This document shows positions 62,895-64,000 of a stretch of 64,000 nucleotides of DNA, in pieces. The DNA is from Neoceratodus forsteri (Eukaryota; Chordata; Ceratodontiformes; Ceratodontidae). The notes beneath the pieces were generated by a model that searched no databases, was not told the DNA's origin, and saw only the letters and a list, made by a program, of their open reading frames with translations. Numbering within the stretch: position 1 is the first letter of the stretch; every line of letters starts with the position of its first letter. A program made the translations under genes and the position numbers. The DNA is taken from contig CM057453.1 of the NCBI GenBank assembly GCA_016271365.2, positions 503,043,001 through 503,107,000 of the forward strand, given 5' to 3'.

Positions 62895-64000
62895 GTAGGT
62901 AAGGTAAACATTATTTATATAGCACCCAATCCCCAGGGCTCTTGGCAGCTTACAGAAGGTCAGAACAGGCAGGGTAAACACCAACAACATACAAATCAAA
63001 ACTGTACAAGGATTATACAAACTACAAAATTAAAATTTTACAATAAGTAGAGATTAATAAATAGGCGAGTTAAAATCAGCTGCAGTTAATCTGGGAATGC
63101 CTCGCTGAAAAAAAGGTTTTCAGACCCCTCTTGAATGCCTCCCTCTTAGATTTAGAAAGCGAGTTCCAGAGGGCCAGGCCGACCTCCTCAAATGCATAGT
63201 CACCCAAGGTTTTCAGTCTGGCCCAAGGAACTGCAAGGAGGCCCCCTAGTGGAGGAGCAGAGGGAGTGGACTGGAAAGGCAGGTGTAAGGAAGTCAGTCA
63301 GATAGCCAGGGCCCAAGGTGTATAAGGCCTTGTAGGTGAGAAAGCCCACCTTGAAGATGATCCTCCATCTGACAGATAGCCAGTATAGATATCGCAGGAC
63401 TGGGGTCACATGACAAGACTTAGGCAGGCCCATCAGTAACCTGGCCTCTGCATTCTGCACCAGCTGCAGTTTGCAGAGGTTCCCCCCACTGACTCCAAAA
63501 TACAGAGCGTTGTAGTAGTCCAACCTGGATGTAACAAAGGCATGCACTAGTGAGGGCAGGTCCTTGGGTGGAACTAGGAGTTTAATCCAGGTGACATTCG
63601 TTAAGTGGTACAAAAAACACTTTGGATGGCAGACAACACCTGAGCATCAAGCATCAGCCTGTCATCAGGATCCCAGGACCAATCCTGTTGCCACCCGTAA
63701 AGCATTCCTATTCGTCCACAACCAGGCTCGATCACCAGCACCTTCATCCTGCTGGGATTCAGCCTCAGCCAGTTAGAGGACATCCAGTACTGGATCTCGG
63801 CCAGGCAATTATTTAGCACTTCCACGGCATCATTTGTTCCAGGGGCAAAGATCATATATAGCTGGGTGTCATCTGCATAGCGTGAAAACCCAGACTGTAA
63901 CATCTAATGGGCTCTCCCAGGGTAGCATATACACTGCAAACAACATTGGCAACAGGATCAAACCTTGAGAAACTCCATGTGGCAGGAGCCTGGAAAGGAA
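62895..64000 (-). mobile_element. L2 LINE, runs off the window
   Basis: The minus strand has a 3' end with GGGTGCTATATAAATAATGT (about 62913-62933), C-terminal coding sequence (63200-63613: SLVHAFVTSRLDYYNALYFG, LQLVQNAEARLL) and reverse transcriptase with intact YADD (FSRYADDTQLYMIF, then WLRLNPSRMKVLVI; 63601-63903). A few frame changes separate these. The rest of the element lies beyond 64000. Confidence 0.85.

Noticed and set aside
54053..64000. The next p105 exon (GDAHVDST-like)
   Set aside because: No matching peptide with splice sites was found in any + frame; it presumably lies beyond 64000.

Overview
This window is intronic vertebrate DNA around three coding exons of NFKB1 (p105/p50), all on the + strand: 18281-18395, 36009-36210 and 53883-54052. 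Each has canonical AG/GT splice sites, phases join perfectly (AG|C, CAG|ACT, G|GT, GAG|), and the peptides read as consecutive ankyrin-repeat segments of p105. The two introns between them are about 17.6 and 17.7 kb. No other host gene, rRNA, CRISPR array or bacterial-style operon is present. The mixture of CR1, L2, Rex1-like and L1/Tx1-like LINEs, Penelope-like elements, DIRS tyrosine-recombinase retrotransposons, several tRNA-SINEs and hAT/piggyBac-type miniature elements points to an amphibian-like genome (a caecilian is my best guess). Tuatara, turtle or lobe-finned fish cannot be excluded from sequence alone.

Layout. 1-18280 (5' intron): an ORF1-like relic with a LINE tail inserted in it (1-2130), a GC-rich tRNA-SINE (2919-3438), a Penelope-like element split by a LINE (about 4780-7970), palindromic elements (8832-9443), a CR1 relic carrying two hAT-type MITEs (9980-11300), a tiny piggyBac-like MITE (12280-12352), a CR1 3' end split by a SINE whose tail is a microsatellite (13221-13712), and a 3.3-kb Rex1-like LINE on the - strand ending about 145 bp before exon A. 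18396-36008: an L1/Tx1-type 3' fragment with a SINE inside, CR1 and LINE tails, and a 13.7-kb DIRS retrotransposon (21957-35681) broken by a CR1, an L2 and a second DIRS-like element. 36211-53882: an ORF1-only 'half-LINE' with a 13-bp target duplication, four palindromes, and a roughly 10-kb Rex1-like LINE (- strand, 41700 to about 52000) containing a full L2 and a Penelope-like relic. 54053-64000: a nearly complete CR1 (54240-57804) with an esterase-type ORF1, a TA-flanked inverted-repeat element, further palindromes, a minisatellite, and an L2 running off the end.

All transposon reading frames show stops or frameshifts and are treated as decayed. The most unusual structures are the DIRS-in-DIRS nest, where both internal complementary regions can be read and match the joined termini; the second DIRS-like element, which has a TCGACGG-rich tandem array and no recognisable recombinase; decayed 2A-like motifs at the same place in two separate LINEs; and a compensated 3'-end hairpin shared by six LINE tails. 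Family names come from recognised motifs and were not checked by database search.
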